A DNA stretch of 64,000 bases from Carposina sasakii (GCA_014607495.2 CP053167.1:6448001-6512000), one strand, 5' to 3'; counted from the first letter of the stretch, positions 21,175-33,354 are shown. The notes: generated from the sequence alone by a model not told the origin. Made by a program: numbers and translations.

Positions 21175-21258
21175 CTATGCTGGTGCAGGGCTTTACTAGA
21201 ATACATCAGCTGCATCTCTTTCCGTGCATGTCGTATGATCGACTAACGAATTTCAGGG
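21175..21258 (-). repeat. interspersed repeat, family W fragment
   Basis: TACTAGAATACATCAGCTGC and CTTTCCGTGCATGTCG are the reverse of the GATGTATTCTAGT end of family W. Confidence 0.55.
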
Positions 21259-21259
21259 A

Positions 21260-21825
21260 AAATGGAAAAATTTAATTGGCTTTACGAGTATTGTACAACA
21301 GATTTTTACATAAGGGCGAGCTTAATGACAATGGCAATTTTACTTGCGGACATAATAAATGGGCACTAACATTTATTATATGAAATATTAAAAAGAAAGA
21401 ATTAGAGAAACTTACACATAAACAAAGAATAAGAACAGCAACACAAGTACCTACTTAGCTTACTGTCCACCAATAGTATTGGATTAAGTAGAAAAACAGG
21501 TAAGCAACATTGTTACTGTATAGATGTTCAAACGCAGCACACGCTCGTAAGGCAGTCAATGATGAGGAGAGCTTAACTTATTGTTAGGCAAATGCACTGT
21601 TTGCCAGGGACGGAGTCAGATATAGACATACAAGGTTATCAAGAACTCAATATGGCTGCCATTCTCCCTTATCAGCAATGTGGTCCCTGTACAATGAATT
21701 TCATAAAGACTGTGATATCGACATTTTTTGCGACAATATATATATATTTTTAAGAAATCTATTAATGCTTATGTTATCTGACCACTATTAATGTATTCAT
21801 TTCAAGTTATAATTTTGATTTTTTC
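21260..21825. other. non-coding stretch
   Basis: Nothing recognised; AT-rich. Confidence 0.4.
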
Positions 21826-21829
21826 ACTT

Positions 21830-21981
21830 TTTGATGTAAGACGTAACAATAATGAATGTTGTGCATGCCTATAATTTATGTATATATTTGAGATGGAATA
21901 TTAATATTTTTTGGAATGTAGTATGAAATGTAATATGTATACATAGTTGGTAAGCCTAAATAAATAAATACAAGTTATATA
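21830..21981 (+). repeat. LINE 3' end with AAATA tail
   Basis: An AT-rich 3' segment ending GGTAAGCCTAAATAAATAAATAC, typical of insect LINE tails. Confidence 0.45.
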
Positions 21982-21984
21982 ATA

Positions 21985-23175
21985 GTTTCAGAGCATACAA
22001 ACTGGAGGTTATGTTGTTCCTATAATTCCCTATTATTTTTTCTAGAAGTTAGTCTCCATCTCTGGCTGTATAAAATAGGTTTGTACAAATACTTCATGTA
22101 TTTTTTATTATACACACAAAAATTGGACAATATAGTAATTTAACATAGTTACGCAGAGAATGTTTAAAAGTGAGCTAATCTCTTCAAGAGATTTTTTCTA
22201 GCAAACCCAAAACACAACTTACAACAAAACACTTCATGACATTCATTTATATAACAAAATGCTACATTCACTGTTTTTTTTTGCGTAGGTGTATTGACTC
22301 TACTATTATTACCAGAGACATTAAAACTTCAGTTCAATTTAAAACTTTGGAAATTTTAGTCGAGCGCGCATTCATAAAAAATAATATTAGGATTTCGTTT
22401 AATAAACGTGGAATCTACCAATACAACTTATTCATAATTATTCTCTAGCCCTAAATACGGCCCTGTTTATTACACGTCTACCATAAGTACAGTGCTAGTC
22501 TAGAATCCAAACTGTAAGCGGATTAGTACTGTTGCTTCCTGCATTGTGATTGAGTCGCCTATCTCTATATCTCAGGTTTATTCAAAGTTATCATGTGATT
22601 CGCTAGGTAGAGTATTGTGCCTACATTCCTGTGATGTAAGAAATAACCTAGCAGTTTATTGTACCACAAGCAGGATTATTTCCATTATAAAAGCGAGATG
22701 TCACTCTATACTGTGTATAGCGGCGACTAAAAGACGCAATTGCAATAAACTTGGGTCTCAGACAAATAGTAGTAGATTGCATCTTATGTGAGCAAAATAA
22801 TATTTTAATGGCGAGGGCGCTTTTTTAAATCCAGGATGAAGTGAGGGATTCTCGCTACGCTCGGGATTCTTTATTAGAATCCTGGACGTAGCGAGGGATT
22901 CAAAGTACGTCGCCCGAGCCAAAAATAGATGTTGCGCCCGAGTGATCCACTTTTCATCACCCCATCATTTCTGCCCCCTAAAAGTTTCTTATAGAAAACA
23001 CAGTAGAAAACACCACCTTTGGGTGCACTTAAAGGCGAACCAAGTCGTCCTTTTCGAATAGATGGGATGAAAACATTATTTTGCGTTCAAATCGATAGAG
23101 GTTCGTCATCGATACATTTGCTCAAATGGGACATCTTTGTTCTCGCTGTGTTCCCAAAATGTAATGTAATGTAAC
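21985..23175. other. non-coding stretch with CG-rich inverted blocks
   Basis: At 22830-22915 the blocks GGATTCTCGCTACGCTCG and CGTAGCGAGGGATTC form a partial inverted pair. No gene was recognised. Confidence 0.4.
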
Positions 23176-23179
23176 AGCA

Positions 23180-23245
23180 GTACTAAACTGCGGGATCATA
23201 AAGGAGATACTACCTATATACCACGTTTAGCACAGTGGAGCGACA
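23180..23245 (+). repeat. interspersed repeat, family W fragment
   Basis: CTGCGGGATCATAAAGGAG and CACGTTTAGCACAGTGG match the left part of family W. Confidence 0.5.
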
Positions 23246-23754
23246 AGTGTTCATATGATAGAAAAAAAAATTCTAGCACTTCGCCAGTCATTCTCACGAT
23301 ACGCTCGCTTCGCTCGCTCGGCTCCAAATACCTATATAATTATAGCTCTAAATATAGTGGTGCGATTGACTGGGATTGAGAACCCGGGTTACACCCTCTG
23401 ACTTACAAGGCGCATAAACAACCCAATATGCCATCACCGAACCACAATCAGTGTCGAATATCTCCACCTATATCGTATCCCCGAAACTAGAGGCGACATA
23501 CCAGCAGACATTTTTCAATTTTGTTCGCATAATCAATTTGTTTAATATCCGCGTGCAGAATTGCCAATGGTGTGAGGGAGGGGAGACAGAATGTATTGGG
23601 ATATTGGCAATGTCTCCTTTTATTTATATCCAAATTGATTGACAGGATTGTAACGGGGAATTTGCATTATGGTAGGGAATTTATTGGTTGTATATATACG
23701 GGTAACTTTTGGATTTTTCAACATACTCACATATAGAGAGCTGAGAGAGGCTGT

Positions 23755-23970
23755 GTTTCCGAAATGGGGTACCCAGAACTGCAAGATCGTAAAGAAGACC
23801 CCACAGATCCGTTTAGCATTGCGAGGGCCGATGTAAATAATCAGGGACAAGGGACTAACATATCTCGTGATCAAATGGCCAAGTTCCTTAGTCGACTCTT
23901 ACGACATGCACGGAAGGAGATGCAGCTAATGTATTCTAGTGAAGCTCCTCATCAGCATAGGATAAAAATA
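23755..23970 (+). repeat. interspersed repeat, family W, longest copy
   Basis: Runs from GAAATGGGGTACCCAGAACT through GATCGTAAAGAAGACCCCAC and CTTAGTCGACTCTTACGAC to GATGCAGCTAATGTATTCTA. It serves as the reference for the other family W fragments. The 84-codon frame across it is not a gene. Confidence 0.65.
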
Positions 23971-24030
23971 TTAAACTGTATTAAATGTAAAAATCATGTT
24001 AATGGATACCTCTTATGACTGATAAAACTT

Positions 24031-24275
24031 ATATAATCCGTTAGGATATGGTTGATCGTTTCATCTTTAAACATTGTGCTGAGGGATTCAGCTTTGTTTG
24101 CTGAGATTTGGCTAGTGTATAGCTATCGGGATGAAGAATAACGTTGCCAATATGTAATTTAGGAAAGAGATGGTAAAATTCGTCATCCGAGTAATTGACC
24201 CGGTGGATTAGTGGTTATAGCGGCTGGCACGGTTTGCAGCGGTCGTGGGTTCGATTCCCACTCGGGTGAAGAATT
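24031..24275 (+). repeat. repeat family V with terminal tRNA-like module (copy 1)
   Basis: About 165 bp shared with 56607-56825 (ATAATCCGTTAGGA, TTGTGCTGAGGGATTCAG, AGAGATGGTAAAATTCGTCA) are followed by a tRNA-like module at 24205-24268. Box B GGTTCGATTCC is at 24248-24258, within a perfect 5-bp T-arm (GTGGG/CCCAC). The D and anticodon arms are poor, so it is not called as a working tRNA. Confidence 0.65.
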
Positions 24276-24279
24276 TTTT

Positions 24280-24885
24280 CCATTTTCTTTATTAATAATT
24301 TTATAAAAGTTTTTCTGTTGGTTCTACTTTGGTTAGACCACAAGCACCATTTAAAATATTTTTTCTATGTCCCTATTAGTAGCATTGACAACAATAATAC
24401 ATTTTTAAATATACTTTTCGAAGGTAAATGCTAATGGAACAATTAACATTTTCGCTAATAAACACCTGTGTTTGCAGTAATGTTGCCAGTAGAAGGATAA
24501 TTTATCAATGAACAGTATTGATGGCAACACTGGACAGTCGTAAATTTAAGAGAGGAAAAACAAAACAAAATGGCGGAGTATCTTGTTGAAGGGTTAGGGT
24601 TGTCAATAAAATGTTAAATGAAATTGGTTGTAATGTTTTAGATTTAAAATATTTCGCAAAAAGACGTTTTAACTATGTAGGCATGTTTAAACAATTCACT
24701 ATAAACTGTATCACAAATTGGTAAATGGTACATTTTTTTATAAAATCATGAACTCCAAGATTGACTTGTGCTCTCACTACTTGTGATACCTATAGCATTA
24801 TATTTTTGAACCAGAAACAGGCTTTAGCGTGTCCATAATTAAATTTTTCATGCTATGACACTTACTTATATTCCTGTACTCGAAT
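24280..24885. other. non-coding stretch
   Basis: AT-rich; nothing recognised. Confidence 0.4.
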
Positions 24886-24890
24886 CCCCT

Positions 24891-25262
24891 AGCTAGGGCA
24901 GAGGGTCTACACAGACGTCCACCATCCCGTTCGGTTCTGAGCGTCACGTTTTATTTTGCTCTAGGTCTTCCCTACTTTCTTTGCCTCTGCGATGATTGTA
25001 CGCCGCCAGGTCTGCTTAGGATGGCCACGTTTGCACTTCCCTTGGGGTTCCAATCCAGGGCTTGTCTCGGAATGTGGTTTTCCTCCCTTCGAAGCGTGTG
25101 GCCGATCCAGTTCTACTTGCGGCGTTTAATCTGCCGGTCGATTCGGGTCTCACCGCAGCGTTCCCACAGCTCTAAGTTCGAGATTTTCTCGGACCAGTAA
25201 ATACCGAGAATATGTCAAAGATAGCGGTTGACTACGACCTGGAGCCGGTGCGGTGATATGAG
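24891..25262 (-). pseudogene. LINE ORF2 C-terminal remnant (WIGHTLRR type)
   Basis: The minus strand reads RLQVVVNRYL, a stop, then HILGIYWSEKISNLELWERC, RIDRQIKRRK, a stop, [19 protein letters not shown], and after a frame change [11 protein letters not shown] and AKKVGK. This order is the C-terminal end of the reverse transcriptase region in RTE/L2-like non-LTR elements, followed by the usual basic motif. At least four stops and one frameshift make it dead. It belongs to a different family from 16420-16632. Confidence 0.85.
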
Positions 25263-25264
25263 TG

Positions 25265-25755
25265 CTATGAGCATAAACAATGTTTCTAAAATGATAGCTG
25301 TGACAAAGTTTGGACAGCCCTACTGTTCCTAGCGGCAATTAAAACAAGTTTAAAATCTCGTTTCTCTGACAAATTGCAATAAATAAGAATGCATACCTAC
25401 GCGCGTGTGATTTAGGCGCGGGCATCACAGCATCCTGCCTACTTACGCCGGGTTCTACTTAGTACCTATAATTATGGTGCTTTTACCTATATCGTGAGGT
25501 AAATGATAATTAATGTTGTCTAGTTCTTTGTGCTTGAAGATATTTTCTATGCGAATATGCATTTGTATAGTCCTATCCTATCACAATGGCTGATTCAGGG
25601 GGGTGGTCACGGGGGTCATGACTCCTGGGGCCTTAAACAAGCTTAGGCAATTTTACAATTTTATGAGCGAGATTATGATGTCGAATTATGACCACATTCT
25701 GACTCCGAGTGTGGATCCTTGTTCAAACACTTTCGCTTTTAGAATATTAATAGGG
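25265..25755. other. non-coding stretch
   Basis: Nothing recognised apart from the end of the LINE remnant and GC-richer DNA near 25590-25630. Confidence 0.4.
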
Positions 25756-25762
25756 CTAGTAG

Positions 25763-25797
25763 GATTAGTAGGATAGGCTAAGGCTATCCTACTAATC
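25763..25797. repeat. 14-bp perfect hairpin at a Helitron-like start
   Basis: GATTAGTAGGATAG, a 7-base loop, then the exact inverse. The right arm overlaps the TCCTACTAAT start of the element at 25788, so this may be two element starts facing each other. Confidence 0.55.
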
Positions 25798-25930
25798 ATG
25801 AAAATTTTTGAAGAAGGATGTATGTTTGTTACTCTTTCACGCAAAAACTACTGAATGGATTTTGATGAAACATACCAGGTATATTATACAACAGAATAAC
25901 ACATACGCGACGTCTAGTTCATTATAAAGC
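25788..25930 (+). repeat. Helitron-like 5' fragment
   Basis: TCCTACTAATCATG, then GTATGTTTGTTACTCTTTCA and CTGAATGGATTTTGATGAAA, the standard order at the 5' end of many lepidopteran Helitron-derived repeats. No 3' CTAG end follows. Confidence 0.5.
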
Positions 25931-25934
25931 TTTG

Positions 25935-26930
25935 CAGTGTACAAAACGACGCCTTATTTATAGGCACCGGCCTGTATGTGAAATTTTCCTTCAGGGGCGC
26001 TATATGATATTATAAATAAATAATATAATAATTTCAGTTATTTCAGTTTAAACAAAATAATATAGGTAGGTATTTAAAGTTTCTCACAAAGTATCATGTA
26101 GAAAGTGCCCATTATTAGTATATCATCAATCTTATATGTCAACTTTCACCAAAATCGAATCGGCCGAAAACGATGTGAAAAAATCTCTACAGAAAGTATA
26201 TCAAACGCAAGTAATTGTGATTGACCCAATAATGCAGATTTTCGGCAAATTTTGCCCATTACCCGACGAGTACAAAAAGAGGTATTCGGGTCACGATTTG
26301 GCGATGTTAGGGGTCCGTTAAAAGTATAACTTCCCCACTAAATGGATATCAGACAGAGGCCACATATGAATTCGGTACTTTCTTTGTATGACATTCGATA
26401 TGAAAAGATTTCCTGAAATTCCTACGGGACTGGATAAACGCAAATTCTCAAGATTCAGTCATCATTCACTTTAAAAAGTCACGTCAGTAAAGAAAAAGCC
26501 TGGCTGCGTATAAGGCTCTGTAACAAAGAAATGTACATACATACACTCGAAAAATATATAATAAGCCTCCTTCTGGCGCTGTCGGGTGAAAAAACCCTTA
26601 ATAGACTAATCGACTCACTCTTGCTTGCGTACGAAGTCCCGTTCGAACACGCTCAAGGCATTGTTGTTGCATGCATTGTTCCCTGATAAATTGCGGACAT
26701 GTTCGTGAGTTTAATTAAAAACGCTGCCTGAGCCCTGGAAGAATCTTTAAATACCTCGTTAGTACACAATACTTTAATTATATATGGGCATGAGAAGTCA
26801 TTTATTTGCTTTTTATTTAAAACTGCCACAAATATTTTGTTTTCGGTATTTTTAAGGTCTATTTTATATGGCTTTACGAGTAACTACATGTATGCAGGTA
26901 ACAAAACCTTTTAAAATAAATATTAACTGA
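25935..26930. other. non-coding stretch
   Basis: A 61-codon open frame at 26136-26321 starts with wording similar to the TTTCACCAAAATCG segment of interspersed repeats and has no domain. No gene called. Confidence 0.4.
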
Positions 26931-26934
26931 AACA

Positions 26935-27095
26935 TAGGGGTTGATTCCACAAATACGTTCAGCATAGCGGGGGATGTTATTGATCAGTGACAGATAGCTA
27001 GCTTATCGCCTAAAAGAAGCTCCCGAGTTTCTTAGTCTGACGTCATGCATAGAAGGAGATACAGCTGATGTATTCTAGGGACCCCCGCATCAGCG
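26935..27095 (+). repeat. interspersed repeat, family W copy
   Basis: GTTCAGCATAGCGG, GATCAGTGACAGATAGCTAG, GAAGGAGATACAGCTGATG and CCGCATCAGCGCAG follow the family order. Confidence 0.6.
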
Positions 27096-27099
27096 CAGC

Positions 27100-28800
27100 C
27101 AAGCCATACCAACCAAAACCTAAACAACAGGATACTAAAATAAAATTTTGAATTAACAACACTTTGTATAGTCTTTGTTAGCAAATGAAATAATCAAGAT
27201 GGACTGTTATTGTATTTAGAAGTATTTGTCATTGTTAGTATGTAATTTTAGAGAGTTATATTAGAACTAGAATTTCCCACAGTTGGCACTCCACACTGTA
27301 CGACAGTGGCCATCATAAAACTACTTTAACGGGTTACTTATTAAAATTCCCGGCAAATCATAACTGGACATGTTATGACGTAATTGGCACTGTGGAGCTT
27401 GAGCATAGACTGTGGTGTCTAGTAGCACAAAATAACTTTATATCTGTAAATACCTAACATAGAATCGGCAATCGTAAAAGCATATAATAACGAGTCCCCA
27501 AAAGGTATCAATGACAAATGTATGCCGGGTAAGTGAAGCAAAAAACGAGGTGAAAATCCCGCATCTTTCCGCTTTTCTAAACCGCGGATTGTTGCCAAAT
27601 CGAGTAATGTTATCACTTTTTAGATTCTTATGTAATGAAAAGCCAGCTTGTAAATTACCCATTATGTCTTAAAATAAGGTGGATGTGAAATGTTGATTAA
27701 GAACACAAATAAAAATCTATTTAACTAGCTTGAGGTTGCTTTAAAAGTGTACGTGATCATGGGTACTAACGCAGGAATAATATTCCTCTTATACCGGAGT
27801 GAGATGATCAGGAGAATAGTTGGATTAGCTGGACTGGGCCACTCTAAAAGTTCTACAAAATTAAATATTAGATTTTTCAGAACCGAAAGAGGTAGTAGAT
27901 AGAACCGTAGCAAATTCAGATCTCTACCCCTCCGGGAAAGTTTGTATGAATTTTCTAGGAACTTAACGCTTTCTTGCTATTTCTCTTGTTGGAGCAGCTG
28001 CTAGTTGTAATCTCTTTAGGGTTGGAAAGTCCATGCTCACAGTCTATATTCCTATGCCCGCAGCGACATGCGACAGTTGGCAAAGAAATAACCCCACACA
28101 GCCACTGAAGGTTCTATGAATAAATTACACACCAGATCACATTATATACGTTTAGAATAAAATAGTTTTTGTCCTGCTTCGACTAAGGAGTTTGTATGGA
28201 AAACACACGATTTTTCGACAAAACAACGTGTAATTAGTTAAAAACGTTCTAAAAAACAAGATGTTGAATTCATCTGTTGTTATCAGAAAAATTACAAGCA
28301 GATTTATTTTTGATGAACCAATACAAATATTTGTACCTAGGCATTAAATTAATGTTCGGCATTTTTTTTCTGTACTGTTTTCCCTAAAATTTCTATACAG
28401 ATATACTTGCCAGTGTTTAAAATGGGATTGCTGTTAATTATAGTGCAGCTTGTTATCACAGTGTAAGAAGGAAATCTAACGTTTTCTATTATTTTAATGC
28501 TATGTTATTTCATTTTATACTTAGTGGGATAACTAAATTGTAGGTATCGAATCAATAGAAAACTGCATTATATTCAAATCGTTTACGAGAAGAATTGTGA
28601 AAACTTTCATAATTATCTCGTTTAAATCTGGTCGCTCTAAACGTGGTATCTCTTTCGTGATACTGGAGTACTGGCTATCCCATTTTCTGTACACATCCAT
28701 GTAAATTATGTTTGTAGATATCATGAATATTCTTGCTTAGGTATCGAGTCCTTATAATATTACCTAGACTTAAAGCACATTTACATTGAAATTGAAAAAA
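27100..28800. other. 1.7-kb non-coding stretch
   Basis: Several short open frames (27419-27662, 27725-27913, 28533-28724, all minus) have no recognisable content. No repeat family member seen. Confidence 0.4.
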
Positions 28801-28804
28801 CATA

Positions 28805-29126
28805 TCTATACATATAATAAAAATGTAACGGATCGCTGTCTGTACATGGAAGATATGTGAGAAAAAATATTATAGGAGACCTTTATCAACGCAATAGTGC
28901 CAAAACAATGATTTTTAGAATTTTTGTCTGTTTGTCTGTGCGTTTGTGCACGCTAATCTCAGAAACGGCTGAACCGATTTCGATGCAGTTTTCAGGAATA
29001 TATTGTGACAGGTCCCAGTTAACATATAGGCTACTTTTTATCATGGCAAAATATTTTTATCCCGGATAATTTTGACATTTTGTTTTTTCTGTAGTCCACG
29101 CGGACGGAGTCGCGGGCGTCCACTAG
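28805..29126 (+). mobile_element. non-autonomous Helitron-like element, complete copy
   Basis: Starts TCTATACATATAATAAAAAT directly after A and ends GGGCGTCCACTAG directly before T, so it fits a Helitron inserted between A and T with 5' TC and 3' CTAG. A short GC-rich inverted pair (GGACG/CGTCC) precedes the 3' end. No Rep/helicase. Reversed relatives lie at 37200-37421 and 58412-58748. Confidence 0.7.
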
Positions 29127-29129
29127 TAT

Positions 29130-31145
29130 ATAACTAAGTTTCTTCAAAATTAATATGACACAAGTACAATCAAAATTCTATTTTACGGCAATCGACTTGT
29201 TATGAAAATCACTTTTAAACCTCCTTGTCAATCCTACATCAAAACCTGTAAGTTAGAGAGAGAGACATGATTGTAGGTGTTGTAACTGCTAGGGGCTTAA
29301 CTATACATACAAGGGAATACAAGGAGGAGATGCGATTTTATTTCAATGGATACATATTGGTACACTTTACAATACACAACGTAAACTTCTATCTCCACTT
29401 GTACTACTATTGACAGCTGGTGTACGACTGACCCCTCTCTACGCGTAGACAAGGCATTACGAGTATATAGATAGATTGACAAGTAGGGTAGGACAGTTTG
29501 CACGATGACAATACTCAAATCAGCAACTATACTAAATTAACATTATATTATTTTAAATCAAATAATTAATTATGAAGCGAATACTCTACAGTTGCCATAA
29601 CTTTACGAAGTTTGCTATCGTTAGTATAATTGTTATACTATCTAATTCCGCCTCAGCTTTTCATTGCAACTCTAGTTGCTTGTGACACCTTTTTAATTCA
29701 ATTCCAGTCATTTATTTGGTGTTATTGTAAGACATAATTAATTTGTTAGTAATTTCTTAATCTTCATTAATATTTAGATCTTCATTAGAATACCAGAATA
29801 CCAGTTAGGAATTTGAACTTTTGTGTAATGCCAACATGACAACATTTTCTAGAAAGTTTAGACCATCTCTTCAATGCACTTTCTTTATAACTGGATCAGT
29901 ATTTCAAACCCCAGTAGTCCATCAGTAGCCAGGAAGCTTTTTGCACCCACTCTACTAGCTGCAGGCTGTTTCACGTGTCGTTATTTCCAACGAGTAGCAT
30001 TTAGACTAAGATCACTTGCACACGGACATGTGAGACTGAGAAATGTAACATTTTAGGTATAGGAAATAGGCATCTTACATCATAATATAAGTTGTAAAGT
30101 TCGTAAACTAACCTTACCTGATCTAAGGGTCTTTAGAGATCATGTACTTTAGAAGCTTGGCTCTACATGGGATCTAATAACTTTTCGCCAACGCGAGGGT
30201 TCGTGCGAGGATGTTCTTGATGGGATTCTATATTAGGTACAGGAAATCGGTATCTACCTGTCTCATGACACTTACTCATGTAAACTACACTTTTGCAAAC
30301 ATCTTAAATAGTATAAGATATACATACAAAGTAGTTATGCTCACCATTCCTAAAGAAAATAACCCTATTTATTCTACCCTATCGACTCCCACATGCATGA
30401 CCCACATGAATAGGAGTGTGCCTACTGCCGCAACTTTTCAGATCCAATAAATCTAAAAATCTAACGATGAATCCAATGTAAAATGTTTCCATTACTGTAA
30501 CAGACAAATATACCATTCAACAAACAAATATAAAATTATACTCAATCTTCATATTACGCCTATTATATAATTATCATAATGAATGAATCCAAGCAATAAT
30601 AGAATTTATTATATTATTAATTAAATCACACAGTAGCATAGCCTGCAGGCTGCGCCCGCGCCGACCCTCTTACCGACTCGCCGCCGTTTCCCAAAGCGCC
30701 GCGAGGCATACACTGACAGACATTGTATGCTACAGGTAGGTTTATATGAAATGAGCTACTAAGTAGGCGTATTTGTTATGTTGATAATTATGTCTGCTAA
30801 TAGCTGTTATGGTATATTTATACTCGAATGGTTGAGACGTGCGCCTTCCAGTCGGATAGTAGGCTCGATCCCAGTTACGGGCCTGTTGAATTTTCACTGA
30901 AAAATTCGGTATTTTTGTAGATAATCAAATTCATTCAAAACACAAGGCGGGCACGAATTCTCACACGTACGCTTAAATATCATACATGGAAAAAGTGGGA
31001 TTGTTTTTTAAACTTAAGGAATTTTATCGATATTTTAACGCAAAGTGTATTCCAACGAAACCTGCCAACCAAATCTAGTGTAATAACCTTTATGTATATT
31101 GTATTCACCGACTGTGAAATGAAATTAGGTACACTTTTTCTTGTA
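29130..31145. other. 2-kb non-coding stretch
   Basis: Contains a CG-rich patch at 30645-30705 (GCGCCCGCGCCGACC, CGCCGCCGTTTCC) and a weak tRNA-like box B (GGCTCGATCCC) at about 30863. No gene recognised. Confidence 0.4.
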
Positions 31146-31149
31146 TGAC

Positions 31150-31229
31150 ATAATCAGATCGAAAATACATTTCCTGCAAGTAAGACACTGATTCAGGATT
31201 TCAATAAATGTCGTGTCACTCACACCCTG
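31150..31229. repeat. family P MITE, right-end fragment
   Basis: AATACATTTCCTGC, TTTCAATA and GTGTCACTCACACCCTG match the right end of 212-689. Confidence 0.55.
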
Positions 31230-31234
31230 TATAA

Positions 31235-31765
31235 TATTACACTAGCTGCACAGAATAACAAAACCACAATGGAACAAGTACGAGTAAACTCCATTCGCCG
31301 ACAGAGAAATATTATAAAAATCGCGTTTTATTTTGTCGACGGGACATAACTGTTTTCATCGGACGATTAAAGCGAGATGCACTTTAAAGTACCGACACGA
31401 TCTATTTATAGTATTTTTATGATGATTTTGTAGACTAGGAGCTAAGGTTATGAAAAAGTCGCCTATGGACTAATGACCTAATATGATACAGACTTTGACA
31501 TAAAAGGAGGAAGGGTAAAATGTCCTCACCGACCAATAACAAGCAGACCTATATCGTAGGAAAGCTCTTTTTGTGATATCTATCATAGTATGTATGTGAT
31601 AAACCAACCAACTCCCTAACTACAACCATTTCTTTGTATTGTTAAAAGGTATATAACGTAATAGCACTAGCTAATTAAAAATAACAGCATCTAGTGTAAA
31701 AATAATGAAGTACATCAACTTTACTCTCTGTAATAATAAAGTGTGCTCTCTTATTTGGCGAATTG
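31235..31765. other. non-coding stretch
   Basis: Nothing recognised. Confidence 0.4.
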
Positions 31766-31782
31766 GTACGATGAGACACAGT

Positions 31783-31914
31783 TATCATCACCTTGCTGCC
31801 CTGTTCCCATTTATTTGGGGTCGGCGCAATATGTACTTTTCTTCCTTTTATCTATCTTATTCTTTTATATATACTCGTACATTTATCCCTATTATCCGTC
31901 ATCTCCGTCAGTCA
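31783..31914. mobile_element. 132-bp insertion flanked by a 15-bp target duplication
   Basis: ACGATGAGACACAGT occurs exactly at 31768-31782 and 31915-31929. The insert (TATCATCACCTTGCTGCCC, TTTATTTGGGGTCGGC, then pyrimidine-rich DNA) resembles 47085-47165 (AATAACTTGGGGTCG, ACTTTTCTTCC). Duplication length suggests LINE-driven insertion. Confidence 0.7.
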
Positions 31915-31929
31915 ACGATGAGACACAGT

Positions 31930-32185
31930 CTTCTTCGGCCTATAGCAGTCCACTGCTGGACATAGGCCTCTCCCAGAGCATGCCACAAGGCTACTGCCAC
32001 AGGGGGGTTTTGCCCACAGTCACCACGCTGGGCAGGCGGGTTGGTGACTGTAGTGTGATTTTCGGACTATGTTGTCAACACGGGAGGCGCTGCTGCCCAC
32101 CTCCCGGAAACCCTTATTCACCTCGTACGATACCCACTGGCAGACAGGGGTGGTACAAACTCTACTCTGCGGGCACCACGCGGCT
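31930..32185 (-). repeat. SINE-like family S, nearly full-length copy
   Basis: One of the best preserved copies, from CTTCTTCGGCCTATAGCAG to GGGCACCACGCGGCT on the plus strand. It begins directly after the second copy of the 15-bp duplication. The 174-codon frame crossing it is a repeat by-product. Confidence 0.8.
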
Positions 32186-32186
32186 T

Positions 32187-32216
32187 ATAGTCACCACGCT
32201 GGACAAGCGAATTAGT
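32187..32216 (-). repeat. family S fragment
   Basis: TAGTCACCACGCTGGACAAG repeats the middle block of family S directly after the complete copy. Confidence 0.45.
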
Positions 32217-32219
32217 GTA

Positions 32220-33080
32220 TGCTTGGTATACTGTTATATAACTGCACTGTGTGTTTTAGTAAACTAGTGACAACGATCAACTCTTTTATATCCTAGACTT
32301 ATCGGCAGTTAACTATCTACTAAAATGGAATTTTACTGGCTTAGATTATTACTAATATTAATTACGTTTTTATTGTTAAGTCGGGAAGTTTATACCTTTA
32401 AAATAGTAGTTATGATGTTAAGTTTTCATTTACTTAGCTAAAGTAAAAAGGTTTATTTTTAGTATATTGCGGAAATTAAGGATTTTCAGGCCTCTATCTA
32501 TAGAAATATAAATTTGAGATTTATTAATCTACAAGAAAAAATATTTATTGCCGAATGACCTGCACATATTTTTTTCATATTTATAAATTCTATAGTTTTC
32601 AATATTATAATCTTAAAAAACTCCTTCTCTAAACACCGAATCAGCAAAAATTAAAAAGTAAATATAATATATAGGACTGTAAGAGTCTTTAAGACTTATA
32701 ATAAAACGATTCTAATTACGAGCCATTAAAATATTGCGAATTCCACAAAATCTCCGCAAAAGATAGATCCTTCTTTAAAGACAAATTCCCTTGGAAACCC
32801 TTGGGCATTTCTCAAGAGGACACAATACATTTATCTTTTTACTTAAGGGAATAACAAAAGTAAACATATACACAACTTCTACCTAATCGCTACTATGTTG
32901 ACTAGTTTCATCTGGCAATATGTAGCTGAAAGTAGCTCGGCTATAATTGCCAATATTTTCATTAGCTGGCAATATTGCCAAATTACTATTTATAGTAAGT
33001 AGTACACCCACAACTACGTTTCCGTAGACTGTAGAAAAAAAAAACATAATGTCTAAATGTCCATTTTCAGGTTCGAGAAA
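32220..33080. other. non-coding stretch
   Basis: AT-rich; nothing recognised. Confidence 0.4.
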
Positions 33081-33084
33081 ACTA

Positions 33085-33178
33085 GTGTACCTACCATTTT
33101 TTTTACATCGGTTCTCTAGTTTTGGTGTGAAAGCGCGACGGACAGAGTTACTTCCATATTTGTAATATTAGTAAGGAT
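33085..33178 (-). repeat. Helitron-like 5' end, reversed
   Basis: AAAGCGCGACGGACAGAGTT and TTTGTAATATTAGTAAGGA are the reverse of a Helitron-like 5' end (TCCTTACTAATATTACAAA). Confidence 0.5.
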
Positions 33179-33354
33179 AAAATTTATTTAATAGCATTTT
33201 CTGGTAAAAAAAGAACCGATAATCACTACACAGTTCCAAAAAATACATTAAAATACAGAAGTAGGTACCTCCTAACAAAGGCTATAAACAGATTTAGGCA
33301 CATTGAGCATTGCCGTTCTCAGACAGATGCACAGAGAACAAAATGGATATCCTA

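Noticed and set aside
24205..24268. functional tRNA gene
   Set aside because: T-arm and box B are good, but D and anticodon arms do not fold, and the stretch is part of a repeat with a second copy at 56755.
26136..26321. 61-codon frame starting MSTFTKIESAEND
   Set aside because: Its beginning resembles the TTTCACCAAAATCG segment of dispersed repeats and no family is recognised.
31743..32267. 174-codon open frame on the plus strand, the longest in the window
   Set aside because: It runs through the 132-bp insertion and a family S copy, which is present elsewhere in both orientations and in other frames.
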